Origin: a candidate division Zixibacteria bacterium SM23_81
GTDB lineage: Bacteria > SM23-81
Length of the DNA stretch: 64,000 bases
Reading direction: 5' to 3'
NCBI GenBank assembly: GCA_001304015.1
Contig: LJUY01000011.1
Coordinates: 26,652 to 90,651 of the forward strand
Part shown: positions 16,759 to 26,338 of the stretch, one piece after another
Position numbering within the stretch: the first letter of the stretch is position 1
How the letters are laid out: each line of letters begins with the position of its first letter
The notes under the pieces: model-generated
The model's database searches: none
The model's input: only the letters and a program-made list of their open reading frames with translations
Told to the model about the DNA's origin: nothing
Made by a program: the position numbers and the translations under genes

Positions 16759-18366
16759 CTACATTCGAAAGACTCCGAATCGATGTTCGGGGATGGGAGC
16801 GTTGAGGGACATGCTAATCCCCAATCCTAAGGCCATCCGGGTATCGAGAGGATCCAGGATGCCATCGTCCCACAGACGGGCGGTGCTGATATAGGCGCTG
16901 CTCTCTTCCTCGTACTTCTTGAGAATAGGAGCCTTGAACTTCTCCTGTTCCTTCGAGCTCATGGTCTGGCCCTTCTTTCTTAACTTTTCAAGCTTGACAG
17001 TCAACAGAACGTTGGCCGCTTGCTCACCCCCCATCACGCAGATCTTGGCGTTGGGCCACATCCACAGCAACCGGGGATCATAAGCTCTTCCGCACATCCC
17101 ATAATTGCCAGCTCCGTATGATCCACCCACGATGACCGTGAACTTGGGTACGTCGGCGTTGGCCACAGCATGAACCAGTTTGGCCCCGTCCTTGGCGATG
17201 CCTCCATGCTCGTATTGTTTGCCCACGATGAAGCCTGTGATGTTCTGGAGAAAAAGCAGTGGAATTTTGCGCACAGCGCACATGCTGACGAAATGAGCCC
17301 CTTTCAAGGAGCTCTCCGAGAAGAGAACGCCGTTATTACCCAGAATACCCACCGGGTAGCCCATGATGCGGGCAAAGCCGGTGACCAAGGTGGGCCCATA
17401 CAGCTCCTTGAATTCGTGAAACTCGCTGCCATCCACCAAGCGAGCGATGATTTCCTTAATATTGAAAGGCTTACGCAGATCTCTGGGGATAATCCCATAC
17501 ATCTCCTCTGGATCGTAGAAGGGGTCCCTGGATTCAGTGGTCTCTAGTTGATGCTTGAGGGGAGTATTTAGATTTTGGACGATGTTACGGCAGATCTGAA
17601 TGGCGTGCTCGTCGTTGAGGGCATAATGGTCCGAGACTCCCGAGATGCGGCAGTGGACGTCCGCTCCACCCAACTCCTCCTCCGTCACTTGCTCTTTGGT
17701 GGCCGCCTTGACCAGGGGTGGGCCTCCGATGAAAATGGTCCCCTGCTCTTTAACTATGATCGTCTCGTCGCTCATAGCCGGAACGTATGCACCTCCCGCC
17801 GTGCAGGAACCCATCACTACAGAGATCTGAGGGATGTTTAGCGCAGACAACCGAGCCTGGTTGTAAAAAATGCGGCCAAAGTGCTCCTTGTCGGGAAAGG
17901 TGCCCGCCTGCAAGGGGAGAAATATGCCCCCGGAGTCAACCAAGTAGATGCAGGGCAGGCGATTCTCCAAAGCCACTTCCTGAGCACGAACGTGCTTCTT
18001 GATGGTCATCGGCACGTAGGTGCCGCCCTTGACCGTGGCGTCGTTGGCCACCACCAATACCTCTCGGCCGCGAATCACTCCCACCCCGGTGATTATTCCG
18101 GCACTGGGGAAACCATCATCGTACATCCCGTAAGCAGCCAGAGGGCTAAATTCTAAAAAAGGCGTATCCGGATCGAAGAGCTTGTTCAGTCGCTCCCGGG
18201 CTGTGAGCTTGCCCCGCTCCTCGTGCTTTTTGTGGGCAGCTGGAGGGCCTCCTTTCTGGATTTTCTCCAGCCGCTCCTTGTACTCCGCCACCAGCTTGAG
18301 CGTGTGGTCGCGATTTTCCTTGAACTCACGACTTTTGACATCCACTTTGCTCTCGACGCGAAACAT
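16759..18366 (-). CDS. liuB: Methylcrotonyl-CoA carboxylase beta (carboxyltransferase) subunit
   Basis: A 535-residue biotin-dependent carboxyltransferase, matching the length and sequence of methylcrotonyl-CoA carboxylase beta rather than propionyl-CoA carboxylase beta (about 510). Diagnostic stretches are [74 protein letters not shown] and, in the second crotonase-fold half, [16 protein letters not shown] with [14 protein letters not shown]. The reaction moves CO2 from carboxybiotin to 3-methylcrotonyl-CoA in leucine breakdown. The ATG at 18366 follows GGGGAG by seven bases. The DUF35 gene stops 27 bases upstream. The biotin carboxylase and carrier chains lie nine kilobases downstream on the same strand. 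Confidence 0.94.
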   Translation of the reverse strand: MFRVESKVDVKSREFKENRDHTLKLVAEYKERLEKIQKGGPPAAHKKHEERGKLTARERLNKLFDPDTPFLEFSPLAAYGMYDDGFPSAGIITGVGVIRGREVLVVANDATVKGGTYVPMTIKKHVRAQEVALENRLPCIYLVDSGGIFLPLQAGTFPDKEHFGRIFYNQARLSALNIPQISVVMGSCTAGGAYVPAMSDETIIVKEQGTIFIGGPPLVKAATKEQVTEEELGGADVHCRISGVSDHYALNDEHAIQICRNIVQNLNTPLKHQLETTESRDPFYDPEEMYGIIPRDLRKPFNIKEIIARLVDGSEFHEFKELYGPTLVTGFARIMGYPVGILGNNGVLFSESSLKGAHFVSMCAVRKIPLLFLQNITGFIVGKQYEHGGIAKDGAKLVHAVANADVPKFTVIVGGSYGAGNYGMCGRAYDPRLLWMWPNAKICVMGGEQAANVLLTVKLEKLRKKGQTMSSKEQEKFKAPILKKYEEESSAYISTARLWDDGILDPLDTRMALGLGISMSLNAPIPEHRFGVFRM

Positions 18367-18393
18367 CCCATCTCTCCCCTTGCTGGTTTGCCG

Positions 18394-18792
18394 TTAGGAA
18401 ACGATTGGGACGCACTTGTACCCATAACAGATGATTCCCGCCTGGCCCTCGTCCCGAATCCGACGAAATTCTACCTTGACGTTCTGCCCGATCTTTATAG
18501 AATCCAAAGGACAGTCGGCGATCTGGGCTGTGAGCCTGGTGCCTCCTTTCAGCTCCACGACCGCCACCGCGTAAGGAGCCTCGTCAGAAAACGGAGTCGG
18601 CGCCACGCGGATCACCGTGTAGGTCAGAACCGTTCCCGTATCGGGCAATCTCACCGTCTCGAACTCTCGCGAACTGCAGCTGGGGCAGACAAGTCTCGGC
18701 GGAAAGGCTATCCGGCTACATTTTTTGCATTTTCCGGCCTCCAGCCGATATCGCTGAGGGATCTCCCGCCAATATCTCGCTGACGTTGACAA
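18394..18792 (-). CDS. DUF35 OB-fold/zinc-ribbon acyl-CoA-binding protein
   Basis: A 132-residue DUF35 protein (ChsH2 C-terminal-like): an N-terminal helix (RYWREIPQRYRLE) carries an aromatic pattern, then a rubredoxin-like zinc ribbon (CKKC at about residue 22 and CPSC at about 36), then an OB-fold (TGTVLTYTVIRVAPTPF, PYAVAVVELKGG). Proteins of this family pair with SCP-x-type thiolases and with MaoC-like hydratases and are needed for the thiolase's activity or substrate channel. The partner here is almost certainly the thiolase at 20102-21259, although an Acr3 gene separates them. The start is TTG at 18792, supported by AAGGAGG five bases upstream; no ATG is available in the right place. 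Confidence 0.9.
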   Translation of the reverse strand: MSTSARYWREIPQRYRLEAGKCKKCSRIAFPPRLVCPSCSSREFETVRLPDTGTVLTYTVIRVAPTPFSDEAPYAVAVVELKGGTRLTAQIADCPLDSIKIGQNVKVEFRRIRDEGQAGIICYGYKCVPIVS

Positions 18793-18886
18793 TGCTGCCT
18801 CCTTCCAATGGCTTATTGTTCAATAGATTTTCGCTAAGTTCAGATCATTTAAATTTCTCACTCACAACTGGAAACGCCTTCTTAGC

Positions 18887-20038
18887 TCACTCTCCTTTTG
18901 CTTCGCACAGCAGATCTGCGCTTCTACACCAGGGCAGATCCAGCTGACACCCCTGGAACAAAAAGCAAGTTCTTTTGCAGATCGAAACGAGCATGAGCAT
19001 CACTGGTACTTCTATTAAGACGCCGACCACCGTCGCCAATGCTGCCCCTGAAGAGAGTCCGAAAAGCATCGCTGCCGTCGCGATGGCCACTTCAAAATGG
19101 TTGGAAGCCCCAATCATAGCAGCGGGGGCGGCGTCGTGATAGGAAAACCTCAGCAAGCGAGCCAAACCATATCCCAAACCGAAAATGAAGATGGTCTGGA
19201 TGAAAAGCGGGATGGCAATCCACAATATGGTAAAAGGATTCGCTACGATAATTTCCCCTTTTAAGGAGAACAGAACCACCAGGGTGGCCAGCAGAGCAAC
19301 GATGCTCACCGGTGTAAGCCAATGCAAAAACTTCTCATTAAACCATTCTAGACCTTTTAATGTGATGATCCACTTCCGTGAAAGGTATCCTGTCACCAAT
19401 GGTAAGGCCACATAGATGGCCACTGAAAGCAAAATCGTTTGCCACGGTATGGGCATCGCGTTGACACCAAGCAGAAAGCCTCCCAATGGTGCATATAGGA
19501 AGAGCATGGCCAATGAGTTGATGGCAGACATCACCAAAGCATGAGCCACATTGCCCCTGGCCAAATAACTCCACATCAGAACCATGGCCGTGCAGGGAGC
19601 CACTCCTAACAAAATGGTGCCGGAAATATAACTTCGCCACAACTCCACTTCTTGCCCCGTTTTAATTATTTCTGTCCCGGGCAGAAAGCCCTTGAGAAGG
19701 TGCCCCAAGAACAATGTGGCGATGAGAAACATGGTAAAAGGCTTAATCGTCCAGTTGATAAAAAGGGTCAGAGCAACTGGCTTCGGTGTTTTAACGGCCT
19801 TTACTATTTGCCCAAAATCTATCTTGACCATGATGGGATACATCATGAAGAACAGGCAAATCGCGATGGGAATGGACACTTGATATACCGAAAGAGAGTC
19901 CAGTTTAATGGCGATCTCTGGAGCGAGTTTTCCCAAAACGATGCCGGCTCCAATACAAAGCAAAACCCAGAGGGTCAAATTCTTCTCAAAAATCGACAGA
20001 TTTCTTTTCTCTACCGCCATGTTATTCTCTGCTTCCAT
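18887..20038 (-). CDS. acr3: Acr3-type arsenite efflux permease
   Basis: A ten-helix membrane permease of the Acr3 family, which exports arsenite (and sometimes antimonite) from the cytoplasm. Signatures are [54 protein letters not shown] with the conserved cysteine of helix 4, and [15 protein letters not shown]. Normal Acr3 ends soon after [13 protein letters not shown]; here about 25 extra residues follow, with four more cysteines (FLFQGC, LPWC, LLC region), which may be an altered C-terminus. The start is ATG at 20038 or, equally possible, ATG at 20020 (MAVEKRNLS); neither has a strong ribosome site. It interrupts a thiolase-DUF35 pair; no ArsR or ArsC gene is adjacent. Confidence 0.9.
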   Translation of the reverse strand: MEAENNMAVEKRNLSIFEKNLTLWVLLCIGAGIVLGKLAPEIAIKLDSLSVYQVSIPIAICLFFMMYPIMVKIDFGQIVKAVKTPKPVALTLFINWTIKPFTMFLIATLFLGHLLKGFLPGTEIIKTGQEVELWRSYISGTILLGVAPCTAMVLMWSYLARGNVAHALVMSAINSLAMLFLYAPLGGFLLGVNAMPIPWQTILLSVAIYVALPLVTGYLSRKWIITLKGLEWFNEKFLHWLTPVSIVALLATLVVLFSLKGEIIVANPFTILWIAIPLFIQTIFIFGLGYGLARLLRFSYHDAAPAAMIGASNHFEVAIATAAMLFGLSSGAALATVVGVLIEVPVMLMLVSICKRTCFLFQGCQLDLPWCRSADLLCEAKGE

Positions 20039-20101
20039 CTAAGCAAATTGGACGTGGGTGATAATGTGACAAGATTAAACCGAGATGCCTTATTTATAGC
20101 C

Positions 20102-21259
20102 CTAACCCCTTCGAAAGATATGCACCGCGGTGCTGCCGCCAGTGCCACCCATGTTCTGGCTTAGACCCAGCCTGGCTCCCTCCACCTGCCGCTCTCCGGC
20201 ATCGCCGCGAAGCTGCTTCACGATCTCAATGGCCTGAGCCACGCCGGTGGCTCCCACCGGATGCCCCTTGGCTTTCAGCCCGCCGCTGGTGTTCACGGGA
20301 ATCTTGCCCCCCAATGCGGTTAGGCCGCTCTCGGCCGCCTTCCCACCTTGGCCTTTCTCCACCAAGCCCAGGGCCTCTATAACGCAGATCTCGGCGATGG
20401 TGAAACAGTCGTGTACCTCGGCCAACTGCAGATCGCTGGGGCCCACGCCGGCCATCTGGAAAGCTCTCTCCGAAGCCATGGCGGTGGCGCTCAACCAGGT
20501 CAGGTCCTTCCGCGAATGCAGGGCGATGGTATCGGTAGCCTGTCCCGAGCCGATGATCTGGACCATGGGCTTTGTGCTCATCTTCCTGGCCATCTCCACC
20601 GGGCAGAGGATAACCGCCGCCGCCCCATCGGTGATGGGGGAGCAGTCCAGAATCCTCAAAGGGTCAGCCACCAGCACGGAGTTGAGCACGGCTTCCACAG
20701 TGACCTTGAAGGGATACTGCGCCAGGGGATTCATGGAACCGTGTTGGTGATTTTTCACAGCCACCTGGGCCAGCTGCTCCCGGGTGGTTCCATAGTCGTA
20801 CATGTGCCGGTGGGCCATCATGGCATAGAGACCCGGAAAGGTGATGCCCTGGTAATCTTCATATTCCTGATCGGCGGCCGTGGACAGGGCATAGGTGGCC
20901 TCACCACCGCTCACGTCTGTCATCTTCTCCACCCCGCCTACCAATACGATGTCGCTCATTCCCGACGCCACCTCGAGAAAGCCTAGACGCAAGGCCACTC
21001 CTCCAGAGGCGCAGGCCGACTCGACCCGAGTGGCTGGGATGGAAGCTACACCTAAATAGTCGGCCATAAGAGAGCCCAGGTGCTCCTGACCCACGAAAAG
21101 CCCGCTGGTCATGCATCCTACGTACATGGATTCGATGTGATCGACACCGGCATCATCGATGGCTGCAAGGGCTGCTTCCACGAAGATATCCCGCATGGAC
21201 TTCTCCCAGAGCTCGCCCCATCTGTTCATGCCCACGCCGATGACGGCTACGTCTCTCAT
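20102..21259 (-). CDS. SCP-x-type thiolase
   Basis: A 385-residue thiolase of the sterol-carrier-protein-x/lipid-transfer class that works with DUF35 partners, cleaving 3-ketoacyl-CoA or condensing acyl-CoAs. Visible are [29 protein letters not shown] with the nucleophilic cysteine (about residue 84), [10 protein letters not shown] and [18 protein letters not shown] with the catalytic histidine. It ends [18 protein letters not shown], normal for the class. The ATG at 21259 is set by GGGAGGA five bases upstream; the longer frame to 21391 has no support. It begins the acyl-CoA gene block, followed by Acr3 and DUF35. Confidence 0.93.
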   Translation of the reverse strand: MRDVAVIGVGMNRWGELWEKSMRDIFVEAALAAIDDAGVDHIESMYVGCMTSGLFVGQEHLGSLMADYLGVASIPATRVESACASGGVALRLGFLEVASGMSDIVLVGGVEKMTDVSGGEATYALSTAADQEYEDYQGITFPGLYAMMAHRHMYDYGTTREQLAQVAVKNHQHGSMNPLAQYPFKVTVEAVLNSVLVADPLRILDCSPITDGAAAVILCPVEMARKMSTKPMVQIIGSGQATDTIALHSRKDLTWLSATAMASERAFQMAGVGPSDLQLAEVHDCFTIAEICVIEALGLVEKGQGGKAAESGLTALGGKIPVNTSGGLKAKGHPVGATGVAQAIEIVKQLRGDAGERQVEGARLGLSQNMGGTGGSTAVHIFRRG

Positions 21260-21402
21260 AGATTCCTCCCGGCTGAGTATTGCCTCATAGTTCTTCTCAA
21301 AAGCTTCTATGCACCTTTTTCTTTTTAGTCTTCCTCTTTGATGTCTCCTGTGGCTATCTCCTTTATCGCTCTCCTGTAACTCACTTCTCATTAGCTGTTT
21401 CC

Positions 21403-22341
21403 TTAAAGTGCCTCCTCTATGGCATTCTCTTCAATTTCTCTGGTAAGCAACTTCTCTACAACTTCTCTGATAAACAGAGCATGAACAACTTCGGCCACCT
21501 TCAAAGGCTGTTTTTCCTCCTTGTCGGCAAACCACTGCTTGCTCAACAGCCCGGCGATAAATTGGATCTGTTCCTCGGGATGACTGGCACCGCCATACAA
21601 TCTTCCCAGCTGGCTAAAAAAAACGGGGCCACCGCTGTAGCCTTTGAAGATCTCCATATCGAAGCGAAAGGTCTTGTGCTTCTCCACGGGGAAGAGAGGA
21701 TAGGAGGCGATCACGCCACCTCGTAAGATAGGAAATCCACCTTTGCCATGAACGCCGTTCTGCGATGAGTAGCCCAAACACATCAGCGCATCCCCTGGAT
21801 GAATCTCATATTTCTGAAATGTCCCTTCGTCGGCCAACAAATCCAGAGAGCTTAGTGGTATGTCAACATATCGGGGCAGCGAGACACACAGGGCGGCCAC
21901 ATCGGCATCTTTGTGTCGAATCCACAAGGGCTTGCCGTGGCGACGAATATCAATCCACCAGGGACGCTCCTCCCACGATCCATCCCATCTCTTATCTCTC
22001 AAACCGAGTAGCGCCCGGTCATTCTGCAAGCTATCCAATAGATGATGTGAGGTGACCAGCACCGCTTTCCTGGGATCTTCTTTACATGGAAGATCAAAGA
22101 CGAAGGCAGTGCCAAATAACAGCGAATCACCTGAGGTTATACCTTGCAGCTTAAAAGTGGACTCCATCAGGACTATATTCAGATCGACATACTCCTCTGC
22201 TGGGACCGTGGCATCAGCCACCGGAAACTGAGAGGGTCGCGGGCCCGTCCTCGCTGGACCTCGGGCGCAACATAGAAGGGTGAAGATAAGAAAGAGCAGA
22301 ACCAAAAATATCCAGGCGAATTTATATCGTAACTGTTCCAT
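21403..22341 (-). CDS. Membrane-anchored trypsin-like serine protease
   Basis: A 312-residue protein starting [20 protein letters not shown], a signal anchor or lipoprotein-type signal (LLCC), then a chymotrypsin-fold domain. The catalytic triad can be read as the histidine in VTSHHLLD (about residue 105), the aspartate in [10 protein letters not shown] (about 155) and the serine in [11 protein letters not shown] (about 245). It therefore looks like a periplasmic trypsin-like peptidase similar to DegP's protease domain but without a PDZ domain; the C-terminal helix ([22 protein letters not shown]) is unexplained. No ribosome site is evident at 22341, so the start is uncertain; a longer frame to 22431 exists. 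It borders the AT-rich defence-like island. Confidence 0.75.
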   Translation of the reverse strand: MEQLRYKFAWIFLVLLFLIFTLLCCARGPARTGPRPSQFPVADATVPAEEYVDLNIVLMESTFKLQGITSGDSLLFGTAFVFDLPCKEDPRKAVLVTSHHLLDSLQNDRALLGLRDKRWDGSWEERPWWIDIRRHGKPLWIRHKDADVAALCVSLPRYVDIPLSSLDLLADEGTFQKYEIHPGDALMCLGYSSQNGVHGKGGFPILRGGVIASYPLFPVEKHKTFRFDMEIFKGYSGGPVFFSQLGRLYGGASHPEEQIQFIAGLLSKQWFADKEEKQPLKVAEVVHALFIREVVEKLLTREIEENAIEEAL

Positions 22342-22718
22342 GTTTTCAAGACCGTTCAAAAAAGAGCTCCCGGAACCGAGGAAGCGGTAAAACTCTGCGA
22401 CTCGCTGGGAGCTGAGAGATTTAGAGCACAAGTTTGAGCGAGGGTTAAATGAATATGAAAAGAGAATGCTAATACAAGCAGAAACAAAATGGTGGGGAAA
22501 AAACAGGGCGGTTTCTTCTCAAGTGGTAATCGTATTAAAAAGTTGTTTCTGGCCATAAACATCACCTAGAGCTAAGGAATGAGGGCTGGGCACGAATCAG
22601 AATATGCACAACAACTTGTGGGAAGAGCTTATTATAATAACAAATTTTTGGGCTTTTGTCAATTGCGAAAGGGTGAAAAGAAGCGAATATTAGCAGGACA
22701 ATGGGTGAGTACTCTTTA
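22342..22718. other. Spacer without a supported gene
   Basis: This 377-base spacer separates the protease gene from the SIR2 gene. It holds a 69-codon minus-strand open frame (22356-22565) that reads like a signal peptide (KKPPCFFPTILFLLVLAFSF) but overlaps the protease gene's upstream region and stops at once, so I do not call it a gene. The stretch 22600-22700 is AT-rich and could contain the promoter of the protease gene. It marks the left border of the AT-rich island. Confidence 0.5.
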
Positions 22719-23960
22719 TTATCTACCTAGCCTTTCATCTATTTCTTGCCAATGAGTCTCTTCTATCGGTTTTCGAAGAAAATGCAGGATTCTTTTTTCC
22801 TTCAGCCCGTCCCATTTCATAGCAATTGCTCTCCTAGCGGCTTGCTTAATTTCCTTCTCTGATTTTACGTCAATCACTACAATCTGGGGACCTTTAGTTC
22901 TTGGATCACAAAGCCAATCTATGATTCTTGCGTTAATACCTTTATCTCCAAAACTATATCCACTTATGACCACGCTATCGCTTTTATTCAATGATGTATG
23001 TAGTTGACAATACATATGAGTATATACGCCACTTGTATATTCTAGCATCTTATTGAACGTGCCAAGCAATATTAAATGACGGCTAGGTAAAAGCTCACGC
23101 CCTTCAGAATCCTTTATGCGGGCAATATCCGCCTTCCAAGGAATAACTATCCTGTCGTATCTCCAATCTCCATTAGGAATCCCAATTCTTCGCCAGTTTA
23201 CGGATCCATGTAGCTTAAATACACGAACTTTAATCGATTCCATAGAATACTCATTTGGATTCCAATATCTGAGTTGACTCCCTGGTTCACCTTTAGGTTT
23301 GCTGAAGCCATCTGTAAATCCCACATCTTCATTATGTAGACAGCTCTCTAATACTAAATCATGATTTAAAGTAAAGATATCAACATAGGAAATACGGTCA
23401 TTCCTGCAAGCAGCCATTATGCTGTTCAAGTGATCCAGACGACAGGGTTCCTTATTAAGCGAGTTCAAGGCTATGTCATGAATGTAATTAGTGACCTCTT
23501 CTGTATAATTCAGTAACTCTCCCTCAAAATCTCGAGGATTCCAAACACCCCGCCCAATTGTCTCCATAATCCGATTCTTGATTTCAGGCTTATTGAAGAT
23601 TTTATCAATAAGGGGTCGAACCGCAGGATTATCATAATTACCTGATAAATTGTCACGAATTTGACTAGCCATATAGAAAAGATCTTCATAATTAGGAAAT
23701 CTGCCTTTGATATAATCTTTAATTTCACCAAATAAAACATATAAATAATTTAAGTTGTGGCGAATATGGTACTCTGAATTTCGCGAATAGGCAGCTGCTT
23801 GATCTTTATCTATGAAGCGATATTCTCCATCTGAATCTCGGCATATTCCCTCACCTGAGAGTACTGTTTCAGTAATACTACCAGTTGAAGGCATCTGAGC
23901 AGGTATTGAAACTCCAGCACCAAGCAAAAAGACTATTCGCGACTTATATGTAAACTCCAT
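22719..23960 (-). CDS. SIR2-like domain protein (putative defence NADase)
   Basis: A 413-residue SIR2-superfamily protein of the SIR2_2 type common in phage-defence genes, which typically degrade NAD+ on infection. The NAD-binding start FLLGAGVSIP (residues 11-20), TLNHDLVLE (197-205, the T-x-N-x-D motif), the catalytic-type histidine in FKLHGSVNW (H251) and SGYSFGDKGIN (333-343) are all present. The insertion between residues 50 and 180 is helical and unrecognised; the C-terminal 60 residues are basic. AAAGGA precedes the ATG at 23960. It follows the HEPN gene by 44 bases on the same strand, and both are AT-rich compared with neighbours, which suggests joint horizontal transfer. NADase activity is inferred from family, not shown. 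Confidence 0.85.
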   Translation of the reverse strand: MEFTYKSRIVFLLGAGVSIPAQMPSTGSITETVLSGEGICRDSDGEYRFIDKDQAAAYSRNSEYHIRHNLNYLYVLFGEIKDYIKGRFPNYEDLFYMASQIRDNLSGNYDNPAVRPLIDKIFNKPEIKNRIMETIGRGVWNPRDFEGELLNYTEEVTNYIHDIALNSLNKEPCRLDHLNSIMAACRNDRISYVDIFTLNHDLVLESCLHNEDVGFTDGFSKPKGEPGSQLRYWNPNEYSMESIKVRVFKLHGSVNWRRIGIPNGDWRYDRIVIPWKADIARIKDSEGRELLPSRHLILLGTFNKMLEYTSGVYTHMYCQLHTSLNKSDSVVISGYSFGDKGINARIIDWLCDPRTKGPQIVVIDVKSEKEIKQAARRAIAMKWDGLKEKRILHFLRKPIEETHWQEIDERLGR

Positions 23961-24004
23961 TATAATCCTTTGGACTATATTTAAAGACCCAGAAGTTATT
24001 GCAC

Positions 24005-25183
24005 TTAAGTTTCCAAAAAACTTATACCTTTTTTATACAGTTTAACACGTTTTTTTAACAATGAAATGTCATCTGGGAGATCCAGAAATTGCTCCATTTC
24101 CTCTACACTTGAGTATTTGGGTCCCTCAAAAATGTGATAAGTTAACAATTTCTCTACATATCTTTTTAGTTGATAAACTAATGACTCAATTATTTCAACA
24201 GATTGTTCTGATTCATGTACATATTTATTTCTATAATCTTTTAAAATCCTCAGAGTCTGATTGTGATAATCACGGTTTTGAAAAAAGAAAATAGCTCGTT
24301 TTATTGCATCTTTGGAGGTTTGTGGGTTAAAAGTTAGAGATTCTAATAGACTCCAAAGTTCTAAAAATGATTTATTTAGATCAGATTCATCAAGCGCTTG
24401 AGAGTATTTCAAAATCATTCTCTGCAATTCTTGCCGATATTTGCTCTTTGAGATATTTTTCCTAATAAGCTGCTCATATTTCCGCAAGTCATCCCAATCC
24501 TTGCTAATATCTTTACACGTTGAGATTTTTTCATAATTAGGCCTATACCAGAATGTTTCAGTTGCAAGTTCACCGGTCAGATTATGCAAAGTATGAAAGG
24601 GCCCTAAAATTATCTGATTTATTCTTCCTGGCTTGCCAAAAGTCATTCTAGACAAATTCACTTGGTTATAATAGAAATTCCATATTGCTCGAAGTAGATC
24701 AATTGTATCTATTGCCTTAGAACTGGCTTCATAGACTGAGCGAGCTCTAACCTTCACTATAGCAACTGTATAATCTTTCGGAAAATCGCTATGAATAAAA
24801 CGACGTGCCTTTTTTGGGATTTCTCCTCTATTATATTTTTGAGGAATATATCGTTTAAATATAATGCTGCAATCTGAAATGCGAATCCACTTAAGCATCT
24901 CAAAGTATTTTATAGAAATATTTGTTATCAATAAATATGATTGTCTAACTTGCTTTTTAAACGCATTTTCTTTTTTGTTTATTTCTCTTAAAACAGTTTG
25001 CGCTGTAAATTTCTTCATTCTTCCCGCATGTTGAATAGCCTCTCTCACTATTCTTTCCTTTTCTATCTCTGGTAATACTTCTGAAAAGTTGACACACAAT
25101 ATTATTTGAGTAATATAATCTTCAACCCCTAATCCACTAAAAGTAGCTGCTTTACCCTTTCTGTAAGTCCGTCTGCTATTCAG
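24005..25183 (-). CDS. HEPN-type protein, possible RNase effector (CTG start possible)
   Basis: I recognise no named family over the full length. The C-terminal third resembles HEPN/ApeA-like domains: a long helix LNKSFLELWSLLESLTF is followed by LRILKDYRNKYVHESE, whose RNKYVH is the Rx4H motif of HEPN ribonucleases, and by the helix SLVYQLKRYVEKLLTYH. The first half (ITNISIKYFEMLKWIRISDC, TVAIVKVRARSVYEAS) is alpha/beta and unknown. The recognised frame begins at TTG 25099, but it stays open to 25192 and gives a plausible N-terminus NSRRTYRKGKAATFSGLGVE from a CTG at 25183 with a weak AGGA site; no other start codon exists there. The gene is strongly AT-rich and lies 44 bases upstream of the SIR2 gene, so the two probably form one system with a ribonuclease or sensor role for this protein. 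Confidence 0.7.
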   Translation of the reverse strand: MNSRRTYRKGKAATFSGLGVEDYITQIILCVNFSEVLPEIEKERIVREAIQHAGRMKKFTAQTVLREINKKENAFKKQVRQSYLLITNISIKYFEMLKWIRISDCSIIFKRYIPQKYNRGEIPKKARRFIHSDFPKDYTVAIVKVRARSVYEASSKAIDTIDLLRAIWNFYYNQVNLSRMTFGKPGRINQIILGPFHTLHNLTGELATETFWYRPNYEKISTCKDISKDWDDLRKYEQLIRKNISKSKYRQELQRMILKYSQALDESDLNKSFLELWSLLESLTFNPQTSKDAIKRAIFFFQNRDYHNQTLRILKDYRNKYVHESEQSVEIIESLVYQLKRYVEKLLTYHIFEGPKYSSVEEMEQFLDLPDDISLLKKRVKLYKKGISFLET

Positions 25184-25192
25184 TTTTTTCCT
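25181..25192 (-). promoter_or_regulatory. Weak ribosome site and putative CTG start
   Basis: On the minus strand AGGA (25189-25192) is followed after five bases by CTG (25181-25183). The only other listed start in frame is a TTG 84 bases further on with no ribosome site. Confidence 0.4.
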
Positions 25193-25303
25193 ACAACTTG
25201 CGGATCATAATCTTTTTTCCATCGAGCGCACATAGTTTTTTTCCATCGAAATTAAATTTTGATATCATAGATTCTACTTTTCATTATTCCAAATCCCTTC
25301 CTC

Positions 25304-25387
25304 TCACCCCACCAAAACCCACCCGATCAGGAGCAAGATCAGCACAATTTCCGCCACCACGTTAAACCTCGCTCGCTGATGATCGGG
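25304..25387 (-). pseudogene. 3'-end remnant of a second TSUP transporter gene
   Basis: Read on the minus strand, these 28 codons give PDHQRARFNVVAEIVLIL and then LLIGWVLVG and a stop. They align without gaps in frame, except for two missing codons, to the last residues of the intact TSUP gene downstream at 26339 (ERKFNLVVGIVLVLIALRIG, then WGLVG). The match also holds at DNA level (for example ATCGGGTGGG and TTGGTGGGGTGA in both). Upstream the frame is closed by TAA at 25388. It is therefore the decayed end of a paralogous or duplicated TSUP gene whose body is gone; the HNH gene now lies between this remnant and the intact gene. Confidence 0.75.
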
Positions 25388-25429
25388 TTATTTTTAAATC
25401 GAATCAGCAATCTTATTGTGATCTGGTAT

Positions 25430-26293
25430 CTACAGATCTTTTTCTTTTGGAATTTTCAAATTATGATCAAGTTTCCTAACTTCCCACGGGGATTGTTTCT
25501 GATAATTTCCAGCTTTTAGCTCTTCCCAAAACTTCTTATGTGCAATACGAAGAACTTTCTGCACATAAAATTGTGCCCTCTTTGATTTTCGTGACCAGTC
25601 TATTTTATTCCATTCTTCCTCGCTTAACATACAACGGTCAAAAAGTCTATGATGAGTGGGACAAAGTAGAAGAACATTACCCATACCTTTCCCTCCCCTT
25701 AAACGAGAAGGAATAATATGACAAACATCTATAGCGCGGTTTTCGCCACAAATCTCACAAGGAATATTTTGCTTCAGCACAGCCTCATTTGTAAGCTTAT
25801 GAAATGTTGCTCTTACGTAAGTTCCTTTTTGGAAAGGACGATTTTCAGACGGTTTAAGAAAGGTCTCCCTAAAAATTCTAAATACCTCCTCCTCTAATAA
25901 ATGTATCAAAAGCAGGCTGGAACCGCCGCGATGTTCTATGGCTTTTTTCTCAAAACTACGAAATATTTTTCCCAACTCATCAAGCATAACTTGAAACTCT
26001 TCATTTGTAAGGCCAGGAGGCCTAATCTCATTTTCCTCGCTGGGCATCGGTATCCATGAGCTTATAGGATTATATTCCTCTTTTTCATCATAGCGAACCA
26101 TGCTTGTTCCATCGAGAGGAACACCATACTTCTTCAAAATCCCTGGCTCGGTTAAAAAAGTTTGAACCGCTTGAACTACTTCGTTTCTTAATCGAATGAA
26201 TGCATTCGGCTCAGCTCTGTACGTTTGATATTCATTGAAAATACGGTGAATATGATCTGTGACTCTAATACGAGGTTTTCGAATTTCATCCAT
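25430..26293 (-). CDS. HNH endonuclease-domain protein
   Basis: A 287-residue protein with a C-terminal HNH nuclease domain: CEICGENRAIDVCHIIPSRL gives the first zinc pair and the catalytic histidine (CHI in place of the common DHI), GNVLLLCPTHHRLFD gives the asparagine, second zinc pair and last histidine. The N-terminal 170 residues are helical with no recognised motif and may bind the target or a partner (VTDHIHRIFNEYQTYRAEP, LIHLLEEEVFRIFRET). GGAGG lies before the ATG at 26293. The gene is AT-rich like the HEPN and SIR2 genes, from which it is separated by 250 bases containing a TSUP remnant, so it may be a restriction or defence nuclease of the same island or an independent insertion. 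Confidence 0.87.
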   Translation of the reverse strand: MDEIRKPRIRVTDHIHRIFNEYQTYRAEPNAFIRLRNEVVQAVQTFLTEPGILKKYGVPLDGTSMVRYDEKEEYNPISSWIPMPSEENEIRPPGLTNEEFQVMLDELGKIFRSFEKKAIEHRGGSSLLLIHLLEEEVFRIFRETFLKPSENRPFQKGTYVRATFHKLTNEAVLKQNIPCEICGENRAIDVCHIIPSRLRGGKGMGNVLLLCPTHHRLFDRCMLSEEEWNKIDWSRKSKRAQFYVQKVLRIAHKKFWEELKAGNYQKQSPWEVRKLDHNLKIPKEKDL

Positions 26294-26338
26294 GAAAACC
26301 TCCTATGAAAAAAAAGAAACTCGCATGTTTTCCCCCCC

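Noticed and set aside
18887..20038. Bile-acid:sodium symporter instead of Acr3
   Set aside because: The superfamily is shared, but the [17 protein letters not shown] segment with its cysteine is specific to Acr3.
22356..22565. 69-codon minus-strand frame with signal-peptide-like segment
   Set aside because: It stops shortly after the hydrophobic stretch, has no ribosome site and overlaps the upstream region of the protease gene. A decayed secreted gene is possible but not supported.
22719..26293. Integrated phage or transposon around the defence-like genes
   Set aside because: No integrase, transposase, tRNA target or clear terminal repeat was found; only the TSUP remnant hints at a junction.
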